A DNA stretch of 18,636 nucleotides from CAYYWV01 sp964475385. Its GTDB lineage: Bacteria > Pseudomonadota > Alphaproteobacteria > JAAXGF01. Positions 1 through 6,393 of this stretch are shown piece by piece; position 1 is the stretch's first letter, and each line of letters opens with the position of its first letter. A program made the position numbers and the translations under genes. The stretch lies in contig CAYYWV010000054.1 of NCBI GenBank assembly GCA_964475385.1, positions 1 through 18,636 on the forward strand, read 5' to 3'. The notes beneath the pieces are model-generated. The model was not told where the DNA came from, did no database searches, and saw only the letters and a list, made by a program, of their open reading frames with translations.

Positions 1-40
1 CTAGCCGCCCGCCGTTTCAAAGCCCGGCAAAGAACACTTC

Positions 41-1078
41 TCAGTTCGCCTTGTTCTTCTTGCGGCGCGCAAGCTCGTCGCGGAACACGGCGAGATCGGC
101 GTCCTTCGGCGCCGCGGCGATGAGGCGTTCGAGCACCACGGTCCGCAGCCGCGGCGCGAGAACCTCGCGCCAAGGGGCGAGGCCGCGGCCTTTGGCGATG
201 AGCGCATCGAGGCGCGCCGCATCCTCGGCGAAGTTCGGATGCGCGTCCGCACGATAGACGCGTTCGACCTCGGCGAGCGCGGTTCCGTCCTCGGCCACCG
301 CGGCGAGGGTCCGCGCGAGGGCGCGGCGCTGACCCAGCATGAGCATGAGAGTCGCGCCGAACTCGTTGAGCTTGGCGTCGTCGCTCGCCGCCGGGTTCCG
401 CCAGCGCGTCAAGAGATCGCCGGCGAGCGCGCGCACGACCGTAAGCAGAACGATGCTTCCCGCCTGCCGCCTTTCAGGCATCGCTTTGACCAGGGCGTCG
501 ACATACTCGCGGCAAAGCTCGATCCCGGCGCCGCCGCGCACCGCCTGCTCGGCGCCGCAACGAGCGACCGTGATCGGCGGCGGCGGATCGACGAACAGAC
601 GACGGAACTCGCGTTCGAGCCGCTTAAGCTCGGCCGCAAGAGTGATGGCGCCGGCCCGGGCCCGGAGCGAAATCCGCACCTTGCGGGGCGCAGCGCCGGC
701 CCGGTTGTCGAGAACCAGGAAGTAATTGGCCTTGGCCGGGATGGCGAAGGCGAAAGCGAGAACATCGCGCACCCGGCCGGCGAACAGCGCGCCCTTGGCG
801 AAACGCCGACGCTCGAACGTTGTCCCATCGACCACATAGATCGTGATCTCGCCGTTGGTGACGATCCGAGCGGCGACGCGCGCGCCCTTGGGCAGGTTGC
901 GCAGACGCACGCCGCGCAGCGCCTTCGCCGGAATATCGACGGTCAGCTCGGCGCTGGCCTGATCGGGTTTCCTCGCTTTGTCGTTCTGGGCATACGCCAG
1001 CGGGGCCAGCGCAGGCGCGCCAAGCGGGCCAAAAACGATGATGCCGGCGATCAGCGCGACAAACGGAACCCGTCGCAT
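41..1078 (-). CDS. Secreted protein resembling a degenerate DUF4344-type putative metallopeptidase
   Basis: The protein has 345 residues from the ATG at 1078, which follows a good GAGGAG ribosome site 6-7 bases upstream; an upstream in-frame ATG at 1120 would put charged residues before the signal peptide and is less likely. Residues 1-30 form a signal peptide (hydrophobic core 6-28, ending ALAPLAYA), so it should be exported. Residues 45-145 look like a beta-rich domain and 150-340 are helical. A Cys174-Gly pair, a second Cys189 in ELCREYVDAL, and DDAKLNEFGATLMLML (233-248) match in order the layout I associate with DUF4344 putative metallopeptidases. At the place of the zinc-binding HEXXH, however, the sequence reads LLTVVRALAG (211-220), with no His or Glu. 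It is therefore probably non-catalytic, if the relationship is right. The family assignment is inference from pattern; the export signal is seen directly. Confidence 0.8.
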   Translation of the reverse strand: MRRVPFVALIAGIIVFGPLGAPALAPLAYAQNDKARKPDQASAELTVDIPAKALRGVRLRNLPKGARVAARIVTNGEITIYVVDGTTFERRRFAKGALFAGRVRDVLAFAFAIPAKANYFLVLDNRAGAAPRKVRISLRARAGAITLAAELKRLEREFRRLFVDPPPPITVARCGAEQAVRGGAGIELCREYVDALVKAMPERRQAGSIVLLTVVRALAGDLLTRWRNPAASDDAKLNEFGATLMLMLGQRRALARTLAAVAEDGTALAEVERVYRADAHPNFAEDAARLDALIAKGRGLAPWREVLAPRLRTVVLERLIAAAPKDADLAVFRDELARRKKNKAN

Positions 1079-1165
1079 GGCGGTTCTCCTCGGTTCATGA
1101 GTGCGCCCAGTTCTTAACACGCCGGCTCCCGCACCAAAAGCCGCCGGCCAGCGATAAGCGCAGGA

Positions 1166-1200
1166 TTTCTAACAAATTTTTATAACTCTATGGTTAACGC
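1166..1200 (+). promoter_or_regulatory. AT-rich candidate promoter of the cold-shock gene
   Basis: This is the only AT-rich block for several hundred bases, containing TATAAC (1181-1186) and TATGGT (1189-1194) as possible -10 boxes. No good -35 box is placed correctly for either, so the exact promoter cannot be named. If transcription starts just downstream, the cold-shock mRNA would have a leader of roughly 290 bases, in keeping with long leaders known for cspA-type genes. Confidence 0.3.
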
Positions 1201-1427
1201 TTTGCCCATCCCTCCGCCAGCCTCTCGGCTGGCCGCCTATCTGCATGAAACCGCGAACGAATCCCGGAAAAAGCGAAGGGACCGCGATAATCTTTACCTT
1301 CGATCCCCGTATTCCTTTGACTCCCTACCCGATACCGGCTACGCTCCGCGTCACGATCTGCTCTTCGGCACGTCTTGCCGAGCCGTCCTACGACGATTGC
1401 CAAGACCTTCTCCCCGAAAGCCCTGAT

Positions 1428-1477
1428 TGTAGCGGCGTGTGCGACTCGCGCATGCGCGGCGGTTTTTTATTGCTACA
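1428..1477 (+). promoter_or_regulatory. Leader hairpin abutting the cold-shock ribosome site
   Basis: An outer helix pairs TGTAGC (1428-1433) with GCTACA (1472-1477). Inside it a 9-pair stem with two G-U pairs joins 1435-1443 to 1449-1457, with loop ACTCG. A T-run (1463-1468) sits between the inner stem and the outer helix. The 3' arm of the outer helix touches the AGGAGG ribosome site (1477-1482), so folding could limit ribosome access. A thermosensor or attenuator role is inferred. Confidence 0.45.
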
Positions 1478-1487
1478 GGAGGCCAAT

Positions 1488-1691
1488 ATGGCAACTGGCA
1501 CCGTGAAATGGTTCAACCCCGCAAAAGGTTATGGTTTTATTCAGCCGGATGGCGGCGGGAAGGATGTCTTCGTGCATATCACTGCGGTCGAACGCGCCGG
1601 CATGACGACGCTCAACGAAGGCGACAACGTCTCTTACGAGCTCGAAACCGATCGCGGCAAGACCTCGGCGGTCAATATCGCGATGAAGTAG
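1488..1691 (+). CDS. Cold-shock protein (CspA family)
   Basis: This 67-residue protein has the usual length of a single cold-shock domain. It binds single-stranded nucleic acid and acts as an RNA chaperone in the cytoplasm. Both RNA-binding motifs are visible: RNP1 as KGYGFI (residues 13-18) and RNP2 as VFVHI (27-31). It opens with the typical MATGTVKWFN. The ATG follows an AGGAGG ribosome site with 5 bases of spacing. It is transcribed alone: the upstream neighbour is divergent, and a strong terminator follows 33 bases after the stop. The leader holds a hairpin directly in front of the ribosome site, suggesting post-transcriptional control. Alphaproteobacteria usually carry several paralogues, so I do not assign a specific csp letter. 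Confidence 0.97.
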   Translation: MATGTVKWFNPAKGYGFIQPDGGGKDVFVHITAVERAGMTTLNEGDNVSYELETDRGKTSAVNIAMK

Positions 1692-1724
1692 CCGTTCCGC
1701 CGTCGACCGGCGGCAAACGGATGG

Positions 1725-1752
1725 AAAGGGCGGCCTTCGGGCCGCCCTTTTT
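1725..1752 (+). terminator. Rho-independent terminator after the cold-shock gene
   Basis: An 11-pair perfect stem (1725-1735 with 1740-1750) closes a UUCG tetraloop at 1736-1739 with the favoured C-G closing pair, and the transcript runs into five T residues (1748-1752). The A-run on the 5' side means that it could also act weakly on minus-strand transcripts coming from speE, whose stop is about 50 bases away. Confidence 0.92.
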
Positions 1753-1801
1753 CGTAGCGGTCGTCGAGGCAGAGGGAAGCCTCCGCTTGGAGCCCTCGGG
1801 A

Positions 1802-2644
1802 TCAGACGATGAAGTTTTCCACGTAGGGCGGGAGCGCGAAGGCCGCGCGGTGGACGTCCGGGGTGTAGTACCGGGTCTCGATCCCCGCCTTCGCGGCGCG
1901 GGCCTGAAGAACCTCTACGCCCGCTTGGCGAAGCGCCCGATCGTCGCTCGCCCAGGCGAAGGCCATGACGCCGCCGACATAGGTGGGGACCGGCGCGACA
2001 TACGCCGCGACGTCGGCGAAAAGCCCGCGCAGATGTCGGATGCTCCCCGAAAGCTCGTCTCCTTGCATGAAAGGAACCCCGTTCTGGGCGACGAGAACCC
2101 CGCCCTGAGCGAGGCACCGCTTGCAGCCGGCGTAAAAGGGCGCTTCGAAGAGCGCCGCCGCCGGACCGACCGGGTCCGGCGAATCGACGATGACAACGTC
2201 GAAGCGGGCATCGGTCGCGGCGACGTAGCGCCCGGCGTCCGCGATCACCACCTCGGCGCGAGGATCGTCGAACGCGTCGCGCGAAATACTGGGCAGATAG
2301 GTCCGGCACAGCTCGATGACGCGCCGGTCGATCTCGACCAAAGTCACCCGTTCGACCGGGTGCTTAAGCACTTCTTCGAGCATCCCCCCGTCGCCGCCGC
2401 CAACGATGAGGACGCGCCGGGCGCGGCCGTGGGCGAAGAGCGGAACGTGAGCGAGCATCTCGTGGTAGACGAACTCGTCGGCCTCCGTAGTCTGGATCAC
2501 GCCGTCGAGGGCCAGAACCCGTCCGAACCGTTCGGTCTCGAAGATAACGATCTCCTGGTGGCCGCTCGTCAGCCGGCAGATCGTCCGCCGAACGTGGAAG
2601 GCTTGGCGATAATCGGGGTAGAGCGTTTCTTCGAACCAGGGCAC
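1802..2644 (-). CDS. speE: Spermidine synthase (polyamine aminopropyltransferase)
   Basis: The enzyme transfers an aminopropyl group from decarboxylated S-adenosylmethionine to putrescine, giving spermidine, in the cytoplasm. From the GTG at 2644 the protein has 280 residues, the normal SpeE length. It shows the N-terminal WFEETLYPDY segment, the FGRVLALDGVIQTTEADEF region with Tyr60-His61, the nucleotide-binding GGGDGG (82-87), Glu104, and the catalytic loop DSPDPVGPA starting at Asp154. AQNGVPF (186-192) is also typical. The frame is open to a TTG at 2716, but that TTG is the first three bases of a perfect TTGACA -35 box. The GTG has GGGAG 6 bases upstream, and homologues begin at this point. 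A TTG at 2677 with AGGAGG 9 bases before it is the main alternative. No S-adenosylmethionine decarboxylase gene (speD) is next to it. Confidence 0.95.
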   Translation of the reverse strand: MPWFEETLYPDYRQAFHVRRTICRLTSGHQEIVIFETERFGRVLALDGVIQTTEADEFVYHEMLAHVPLFAHGRARRVLIVGGGDGGMLEEVLKHPVERVTLVEIDRRVIELCRTYLPSISRDAFDDPRAEVVIADAGRYVAATDARFDVVIVDSPDPVGPAAALFEAPFYAGCKRCLAQGGVLVAQNGVPFMQGDELSGSIRHLRGLFADVAAYVAPVPTYVGGVMAFAWASDDRALRQAGVEVLQARAAKAGIETRYYTPDVHRAAFALPPYVENFIV

Positions 2645-2687
2645 GACCGTCTCCCGTCCAGAGAACGTGGGGCGCAAAGGGGAAGCC

Positions 2688-2716
2688 CTCCTAGGCGCCG
2701 AAAAGCGCGCTGTCAA
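2688..2716 (-). promoter_or_regulatory. Candidate speE promoter
   Basis: On the minus strand a consensus TTGACA (2716-2711) is followed after 17 bases by TAGGAG (2693-2688), a poor -10 box. Transcription would begin near 2680, leaving a leader of about 36 bases before the GTG at 2644. The -35 box is convincing and the -10 box is weak. Confidence 0.4.
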
Positions 2717-2772
2717 GCGCAGCCCTTTGCGTAAGCTCTACAGATCGAAACAGCGTCACAAGAAGGCCGCAA

Positions 2773-3660
2773 TCAATGGATTCCGACCGGAGGAATCCGG
2801 CGCCGCATGCCCGAGAGCGCGTTGCCCGCGATGGCGGCCAGAACGATTGCGCCGCCCATGACCGTCGAGGCCGTGGGAACCTCGCCCACCGCAATCAGCA
2901 CCCAGACCGGCCCCAACACCACCTCGGTCATTGAAAGGAGCGGCAGCTCGGCGGCCGGCACGCTTCGCGAGCCGCGCGTGTAGGCCATCAGCCCGAAGCC
3001 GAGATGAACCACCCCCATCGCCGCGGCAAGCATGAGATCGCGGGACGTAACCACGAACCCCGCCCCGGTCGCGAGCAGGACGGCTCCGGCCGCGAGCGCA
3101 GAAAACACCCCGCCGTACCAGACAGCGGGAACCATGTTGCGGTTCCGTCCGTGCCTGAGCGTCACCGTAAAGGCGGCGAAGCTCGCCGCCGAGCCGAAGG
3201 CGAACATCTCGCCAATAAGAGCTTCCGAGCCGATCTTGCCCCCGATCATCACGGCGACTCCGATCACGCCGAACGCCATCGCGCACCAGGTCGCCCGCCG
3301 AACGCCTTCGCCGAGAACGAGCCGTCCGGCGGCGGCCGACAGAAAGGGCGTGAAAGCGAGAATGAGCAGGCTGCTCGCAACCGTCGTGTTGAACAGAGAA
3401 AGGATGAAGAAGACGAAGGCGGCGGCGAGAAAGACGCCCGCCACGGCGCTCGCTACGTTCCCTTCGGCAAGGGCGGCGACGAAATCGCCCCTTCTTTGAA
3501 TGACGATGGCAAGGGTGAGAAACAGAACCAGGGCGAGCGAGCGGTAGAACACGATCTGCCACTCGCCGATGGTCTCGGTAAGCCGGACGAGCACGCCCCC
3601 GGTCGACCAGAACGACCCGGCGAGCAAGACCAGCAAACGTCCCTTGGTTTCCTCCGACAC
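2773..3660 (-). CDS. DMT-superfamily transporter (two EamA domains)
   Basis: This is an inner-membrane permease of the drug/metabolite transporter superfamily; its substrate cannot be read from sequence. From the GTG at 3660 the protein has 295 residues, the standard length for a duplicated EamA protein with ten membrane helices. The first repeat covers about residues 8-137, with the characteristic GSFWSTGGVLVRLT near the start and QIVFYRSLALVLFL following. The second covers about 150-282, ending with the typical EVVLGPVWVLIAVGEVPT and a GGAIVLAAIAGNAL helix. The frame extends upstream to 3795, but the extra 45 residues are polar and atypical, and the GTG has a purine-rich AGGGGAGGG just before it. 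The gene sits 128 bases upstream of speE on the same strand. Export of an amino acid or a polyamine-related metabolite is only a guess. Confidence 0.9.
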   Translation of the reverse strand: MSEETKGRLLVLLAGSFWSTGGVLVRLTETIGEWQIVFYRSLALVLFLTLAIVIQRRGDFVAALAEGNVASAVAGVFLAAAFVFFILSLFNTTVASSLLILAFTPFLSAAAGRLVLGEGVRRATWCAMAFGVIGVAVMIGGKIGSEALIGEMFAFGSAASFAAFTVTLRHGRNRNMVPAVWYGGVFSALAAGAVLLATGAGFVVTSRDLMLAAAMGVVHLGFGLMAYTRGSRSVPAAELPLLSMTEVVLGPVWVLIAVGEVPTASTVMGGAIVLAAIAGNALSGMRRRIPPVGIH

Positions 3661-3934
3661 GCCCTCCCCTCGCTCAAGGCTTCGTCCCGTCCGGTCGCCG
3701 TCGTTTACGGATGCCGGAGGATCGTCCCCGTTTACTCCCGAAACGACGTTCTTTCCAGGCGCCTTTTTCGGGTGAGATGGTTGACGGCTCCGCAAAAGCG
3801 CGAGCCAAGCGCCAATCGCGCAAGACGCGCCGCGCCCGGCGGAAAGCCGGCGGCCCGGGATTCATATCGAGTCCCGGCGAGCGATAATGTGCAATCATCG
3901 CCCTATTCCCACTGCCAACAGGAGCCGAAAGTCG
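3661..3934. other. Divergent intergenic region between transporter and small plus-strand genes
   Basis: No supported gene lies here. Open frames crossing it on both strands are shadows without ribosome sites. It holds a GC-rich inverted repeat (CCGGC at 3836-3840 with GCCGG at 3846-3850) lacking a T-run, and a plausible plus-strand promoter at 3861-3888. The base composition drops slightly in GC around 3855-3920. Confidence 0.4.
3861..3888 (+). promoter_or_regulatory. Candidate promoter for the small plus-strand genes
   Basis: TTCATA (3861-3866) and GATAAT (3883-3888) are separated by 16 bases and match the sigma-70 consensus at 4 and 5 of 6 positions. Transcription would start near 3895, about 40 bases before the possible 23-residue ORF and 220 bases before the 80-residue protein. 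Confidence 0.4.
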
Positions 3935-4006
3935 ATGGCGCGCATCAAGCGTCTCGCCGGAGCCGAGATCGGCGACGTCAACGTCGAGATGGAGGCCTGG
4001 CCATAA
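3935..4006 (+). CDS. Possible 23-residue small ORF
   Basis: A short frame, MARIKRLAGAEIGDV then NVEMEAWP, begins at an ATG preceded by AGGAG about 10 bases upstream and ends with TAA. It follows a plausible promoter and precedes the 80-residue protein by 112 bases. It is too short to judge by homology and could be a leader peptide, a real small protein or chance. I do not recognise it. Confidence 0.25.
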   Translation: MARIKRLAGAEIGDVNVEMEAWP

Positions 4007-4118
4007 TCGCTTGCGCGCCGATCGCCAGAGATCGACGAAACTGCTCTGGCGCGGTGATCCTTCGGCCTGATAAGCTTGTCGGGCGGCGTGATGACCGCGA
4101 GACGTCAGGAGACCTCCC

Positions 4119-4361
4119 ATGATGACCCAGAACCCGGCGCCGGGCGGCGCGCAGGACGAGGATATGTCCCTTCAACCGGGTGACGCCGCGCTCGTCGCCT
4201 CGAAAGACGGGGCGATGCGCCTCGTGCTTCCCGAGTACGGCGACGACGATCTCGTGCCCGAGGCGGTGCTTCTGTTGACCGCGGTGTTCATCCGCTCCCA
4301 CGATCCGGACTGGGTCGAGGAAATGGTCGCCGTTCTCGACGAGGCCGCGCCGCCCTCCTAA
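4119..4361 (+). CDS. Small acidic protein of unknown function
   Basis: The 80-residue protein starts at tandem ATG codons (4119 and 4122) with AGGAGA 6 to 9 bases upstream, so it is probably translated. It is acidic and cytoplasmic, with no signal peptide and no membrane helix. Residues 1-30 look disordered; residues 33-77 (MRLVLPEYGDDDLVPEAVLL onward) look folded, with a strand and then amphipathic helices ending in WVEEMVAVLDEA. I do not recognise the family and assign no function. It converges with the desulfinase-like gene, with 44 bases between their stops. Confidence 0.65.
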   Translation: MMTQNPAPGGAQDEDMSLQPGDAALVASKDGAMRLVLPEYGDDDLVPEAVLLLTAVFIRSHDPDWVEEMVAVLDEAAPPS

Positions 4362-4405
4362 CGCTGCTCGCCGGACGGCTCAGACTCTCTCGCGCGGCTT
4401 TCCTC

Positions 4406-5608
4406 TCAGCGCGCCTCGTTCCCGGCGGCGGCGAGCCTGAGGTAACCGTCGCGGGTTTGGGGCAGCTTGCGCCCGAGGATGCGCGAGGCGATTTGCGTCC
4501 TCAGGATCTGCGCCGTGCCGCCGCCGATAGTGAACATGCGCGCATCCCTCACCATGCGTTCGAGCGGCAGGTTGCGCGAATATCCCGCGGCCCCGAAGAT
4601 TTGGAGGGCGTCGTTGGTCACCTTGATCGCGGTCTCGGAGGCGAGCACCTTGGCCTGGGCCGCCTCGGTGACGTCGGGGAAGCGGTCGCAGGCGGCGGCC
4701 TTGTAGATGAGCGCCTGGGCCGCGGCGATCCCGATCGACATGTCGGCCAGCATCCACTGCAATCCCTGGAACTCGGCGATCGGCCGGCCGAACTGCTCGC
4801 GCGAATTCGCATAATCGAGAGCGAGCTCGTAGGCCCCCTCGGCGATGCCGAGCGCGACCGCCGCCGCGCCTACGCGCTGGGCGTTATACGCCGTCATGAG
4901 GTCCGCGAAACCGCGGCGAAGCCCGCTCGGGGGAATGAGGGCCATGCTCTCAGGCACGACCATGTCCTCGAAGAAAATCTCGGCCTCGGGAATCCCGCGA
5001 AGGCCCATCGTCGGTTCTCGCCGCCCGACCCGAAGGCCGGGGGTTTCGCCCCGGATCGCGATGAAGCCGGCGATTCCTTGCGCCTCGCCGTTCTCGAACA
5101 CGCGGGCGAACACGAGATGCAGCCGCGAGACGCCGCCCCCTGTGATCCAGTGCTTGGCTCCGTTGATCACATAGCGATCGCCCTTCTTCTCGGCGCGGGT
5201 CTTCATCTCGGTCGCGGCGCTGCCGGCGCCGGGCTCTGTGATGCAGATTGCGGGCTTGTCGCCGTCGAGCACCAAACGGGCGGCGCGCGCCTTTTGTTCT
5301 TCCGAACCATAGGCCATGATCGCGCCGATCGCGCCCATGTTCGCCTCGACGACGATGCGCGCGGTCACGCCGCAGACCTTGGCGATCTGCTCAACCGCGA
5401 GAATCGCATCGAAGCACGACAATCCGAGTCCGCCGTAAGCGCTCGGGATCGTCATGCCCAGAAAACCGGCCTCCTTCAACGCCTCCACGTTTTCCCAAGG
5501 ATAGGCCTCGGTCCTGTCGATCTCGGCGGCGCGCGCTGCGAACGCATCGCGCGCAAGCTTGGCGGCCGCCTCCTGGATGCGTTTTTGGTCCTCGGAAAGC
5601 GGGTTCAC
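4406..5608 (-). CDS. acd: Acyl-CoA-dehydrogenase-fold enzyme, probable 3-sulfinopropanoyl-CoA desulfinase
   Basis: This 400-residue flavoprotein has the full acyl-CoA dehydrogenase fold: an N-terminal helical domain (1-115), a beta domain with ITEPGAGSAATEM (123-135) and WITGGG (154-159), and a C-terminal helical domain. Both sites where family members keep their catalytic glutamate are altered: IGGGT (361-365) has Gly363 in place of the MCAD-type Glu, and NAQRVGA has Gln244 at the isovaleryl-CoA-type position. Arg84 (VTAR) and Gln244 match the residues I recall from the Advenella mimigardefordensis desulfinase, which releases sulfite from 3-sulfinopropanoyl-CoA to give propanoyl-CoA. The segments VRDARMFTI, GGTAQILRTQ and KLPQTRDGYL also agree with my memory of it. 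The GTG start has AAGGAG upstream. It lies 65 bases after the lipoprotein gene, so it may share its transcript. Fold is certain; substrate is a strong inference. Confidence 0.85.
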   Translation of the reverse strand: MNPLSEDQKRIQEAAAKLARDAFAARAAEIDRTEAYPWENVEALKEAGFLGMTIPSAYGGLGLSCFDAILAVEQIAKVCGVTARIVVEANMGAIGAIMAYGSEEQKARAARLVLDGDKPAICITEPGAGSAATEMKTRAEKKGDRYVINGAKHWITGGGVSRLHLVFARVFENGEAQGIAGFIAIRGETPGLRVGRREPTMGLRGIPEAEIFFEDMVVPESMALIPPSGLRRGFADLMTAYNAQRVGAAAVALGIAEGAYELALDYANSREQFGRPIAEFQGLQWMLADMSIGIAAAQALIYKAAACDRFPDVTEAAQAKVLASETAIKVTNDALQIFGAAGYSRNLPLERMVRDARMFTIGGGTAQILRTQIASRILGRKLPQTRDGYLRLAAAGNEAR

Positions 5609-5673
5609 GGCTTTTCTCTTCTCCTTCCAGTCGCCGGGCAGCGCGCCGCGGCCACCACGTCTTGCCCGTTATC

Positions 5674-6393
5674 CTAAAGCGTCGCCCCCGCGATCAGGCC
5701 GTTGTCGCCGGTCTCAAGGACGAAGGGCGGGTAAAGGCAGCCTTCGCGGGGGCCGCCGCGTCGGCTGCCGCACTGTTCGGGCGGCGGAGGGAGCGCCTCG
5801 AGCGGTTGCGGGCGGGCGAGCGGTACCGGGCTCGGATCGAGGGCGGCGAGCCGCCGCACGAAGACCGGACGGCTGAGATCGGCCGCCGGCCGGTCGAAGA
5901 CGTGAAGGGTGAAGCGCCCATCGCGACAGGCCGCCACCACCCAGTAATACGTTTCCGAATGGAGACGCAGCCCCGGCGGCGAAGGCTCGAACGCCCCGCT
6001 CGCCGCAAGCGCGGCGACCAGCCCATCGAAGGCGGCCGCATCGAGCCGTCGTTGGTTCACCTGCATGCGCCAGGGCGCCAGCGGGTCGACGCCTTCGATC
6101 GCCGTGATCCGGGGGCGGCTGCGCACCCGCGCGGCCAAAATCGCGCCGCCCGCCATCGGCAACGCCGTAATGTCGTAGCTTCGGATCTGTTCGGTGTAAC
6201 GGGCGTTGTAGACCAGCCGATACCGCGCGGCGGAGTTCGGAACGCAGGCGGCGCGGATGTCGTCGCCGCCGACGTAGGAGAACCACGCGAGGCTGCGCGC
6301 GATCGGCTGGTCGACGGGGCCCTTCGCCGCGCACCCCGCAAGTACGAGGACGGCCAGACCCCCAAGAACGGCGAAACGACCGAAGATCTTCAT
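5674..6393 (-). CDS. Predicted outer-membrane lipoprotein of unknown function
   Basis: The protein has 239 residues. MKIFGRF is followed by a hydrophobic stretch and the lipobox LAGC, with Cys21 as the lipidated residue. Ala at +2 suggests the outer membrane rather than retention in the inner membrane. The mature part has four more cysteines (50, 156, 208, 219), possibly paired. It shows alternating strand-like segments (for example YYWVVAACRDGRFTLHVF, 149-166) and a proline-rich linker (188-205). I do not recognise a family. Its ATG overlaps the stop of the upstream FAD oxidase in an ATGA, which indicates translational coupling and a shared operon. The frame remains open upstream to 6696, inside the oxidase, but that extension is a shadow and the lipoprotein signal fixes the start. 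Confidence 0.85.
   Translation of the reverse strand: MKIFGRFAVLGGLAVLVLAGCAAKGPVDQPIARSLAWFSYVGGDDIRAACVPNSAARYRLVYNARYTEQIRSYDITALPMAGGAILAARVRSRPRITAIEGVDPLAPWRMQVNQRRLDAAAFDGLVAALAASGAFEPSPPGLRLHSETYYWVVAACRDGRFTLHVFDRPAADLSRPVFVRRLAALDPSPVPLARPQPLEALPPPPEQCGSRRGGPREGCLYPPFVLETGDNGLIAGATL

Larger units (their letters stand above)
1079..1487 (+). other. 409-base intergenic region, mainly the cold-shock gene leader
   Basis: No convincing gene is present between the secreted protein and the cold-shock gene. The only open frames (for example 1190-1426) have no ribosome site and no recognisable protein. The stretch contains an AT-rich tract at about 1168-1198, unusual against the surrounding GC content and a likely promoter zone. 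A pyrimidine-rich segment (1280-1420) follows, then a hairpin region immediately in front of the cold-shock ribosome site. Confidence 0.5.

Noticed and set aside
1439..2734. 431-codon plus-strand frame over the cold-shock gene and speE
   Set aside because: It overlaps the real cold-shock frame, crosses the strong terminator and is antisense to speE; it has no recognisable protein features.
3836..3850. GC-rich hairpin (CCGGC/GCCGG) as a terminator
   Set aside because: Only five pairs and no T-run on either side; such short GC repeats are common here by composition.
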